A DNA stretch of 13,031 bases from Nitrospinae bacterium AH_259_B05_G02_I21 (lineage in GTDB: Bacteria; JADFOP01), in NCBI GenBank assembly GCA_027717595.1, contig JALLOF010000041.1, positions 1 through 13,031 of the forward strand. Direction: 5' to 3'. Below the pieces are notes generated by a model, which had not been told where the DNA came from, searched no databases, and saw only the letters and a list, made by a program, of their open reading frames with translations. The position numbers and the translations under genes are program-made. Below, piece after piece: positions 12,921-13,031 of this stretch. The stretch's first letter is position 1, and each line of letters starts with the position of its first letter.

Positions 12921-13031
12921 TTAATGCTCCCCCTTCGGCTCAACCTCCCTGAAGCATGGGACGTGGTATTGTTCTATCTCGCCGCCTTCCAGGCTGCCCC
13001 TCTGGACGTAGCTCTCGTTCTCCCAGATGGG
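12921..13031 (-). CDS. Possible 3' end of an unknown gene, cut by the window edge
   Basis: The - strand is open from the right edge to TAA at 12921-12923 and reads 36 residues (PIWENESYVQRGSLEGGEIE, then QYHVPCFREVEPKGEH). About 29 of 36 codons end in G or C, better than the opposing frame from ATG 12924 on the + strand (about 24 of 36), and the composition is that of a soluble protein. I do not recognise it. The opposing + frame, without a ribosome binding site, is the alternative. Confidence 0.4.
   Translation of the reverse strand, partial: PIWENESYVQRGSLEGGEIEQYHVPCFREVEPKGEH

Overview
This window looks like part of a bacterial mobile or accessory element (plasmid, integrative element or phage-plasmid). 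The evidence for a bacterial host is a full-length bacterial sliding clamp (DnaN), consensus sigma-70-type promoters (TTGACA-N17-TATATT) and strong Shine-Dalgarno sequences. The phylum cannot be told from the sequence. No rRNA, tRNA, insertion sequence or CRISPR array was seen.

The window has two halves. The left half (about 1-7430) is a cargo region in which every gene is on the + strand: a SAM-dependent methyltransferase (324-1016), a large single-chain Type IIG-like restriction-modification enzyme (1965-4934), and two unrecognised single-pass membrane proteins (5436-6041 and about 6251-7093), with decayed gene fragments around the first. Four copies of a composite repeat lie here, all in the same orientation: one before the first gene and one 40-130 bp after each transcription unit. 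They share CACGATGAAAT, then about 50 bp later TTCGGTGAAATA, often inside hairpins. The last copy lies next to the 3' end of a tyrosine recombinase gene. Gene(s)-repeat-gene-repeat-recombinase is an integron-like layout, although neither the repeats nor the recombinase matches classical attC or IntI.

The right half (about 7430-13031) is an element-maintenance module. A leftward five-gene operon runs from a consensus promoter at 10847-10875: a 49-aa ribbon-helix-helix regulator, a 123-aa protein of unknown function, an ArdC-like antirestriction zincin, DnaN and a minimal tyrosine recombinase. GATGCG half-sites flank the -10 box of this promoter, and the same half-sites abut in a perfect 16-bp palindrome at 11202-11217, so the regulator may control both directions. 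To the right lie a small zinc-knuckle protein and a helix-turn-helix protein, both on + and nearly overlapping. An iteron-like and AT-rich segment (12285-12418) follows and is a candidate replication origin. A gene running off the right edge on the - strand is possible.

Inferred working model: the right half replicates, regulates and mobilises the element and protects it on entry with ArdC; the recombinase and repeats may gain, lose or shuffle cargo in the left half, including a restriction-modification gene. The recombinase-repeat link is inferred from position only.
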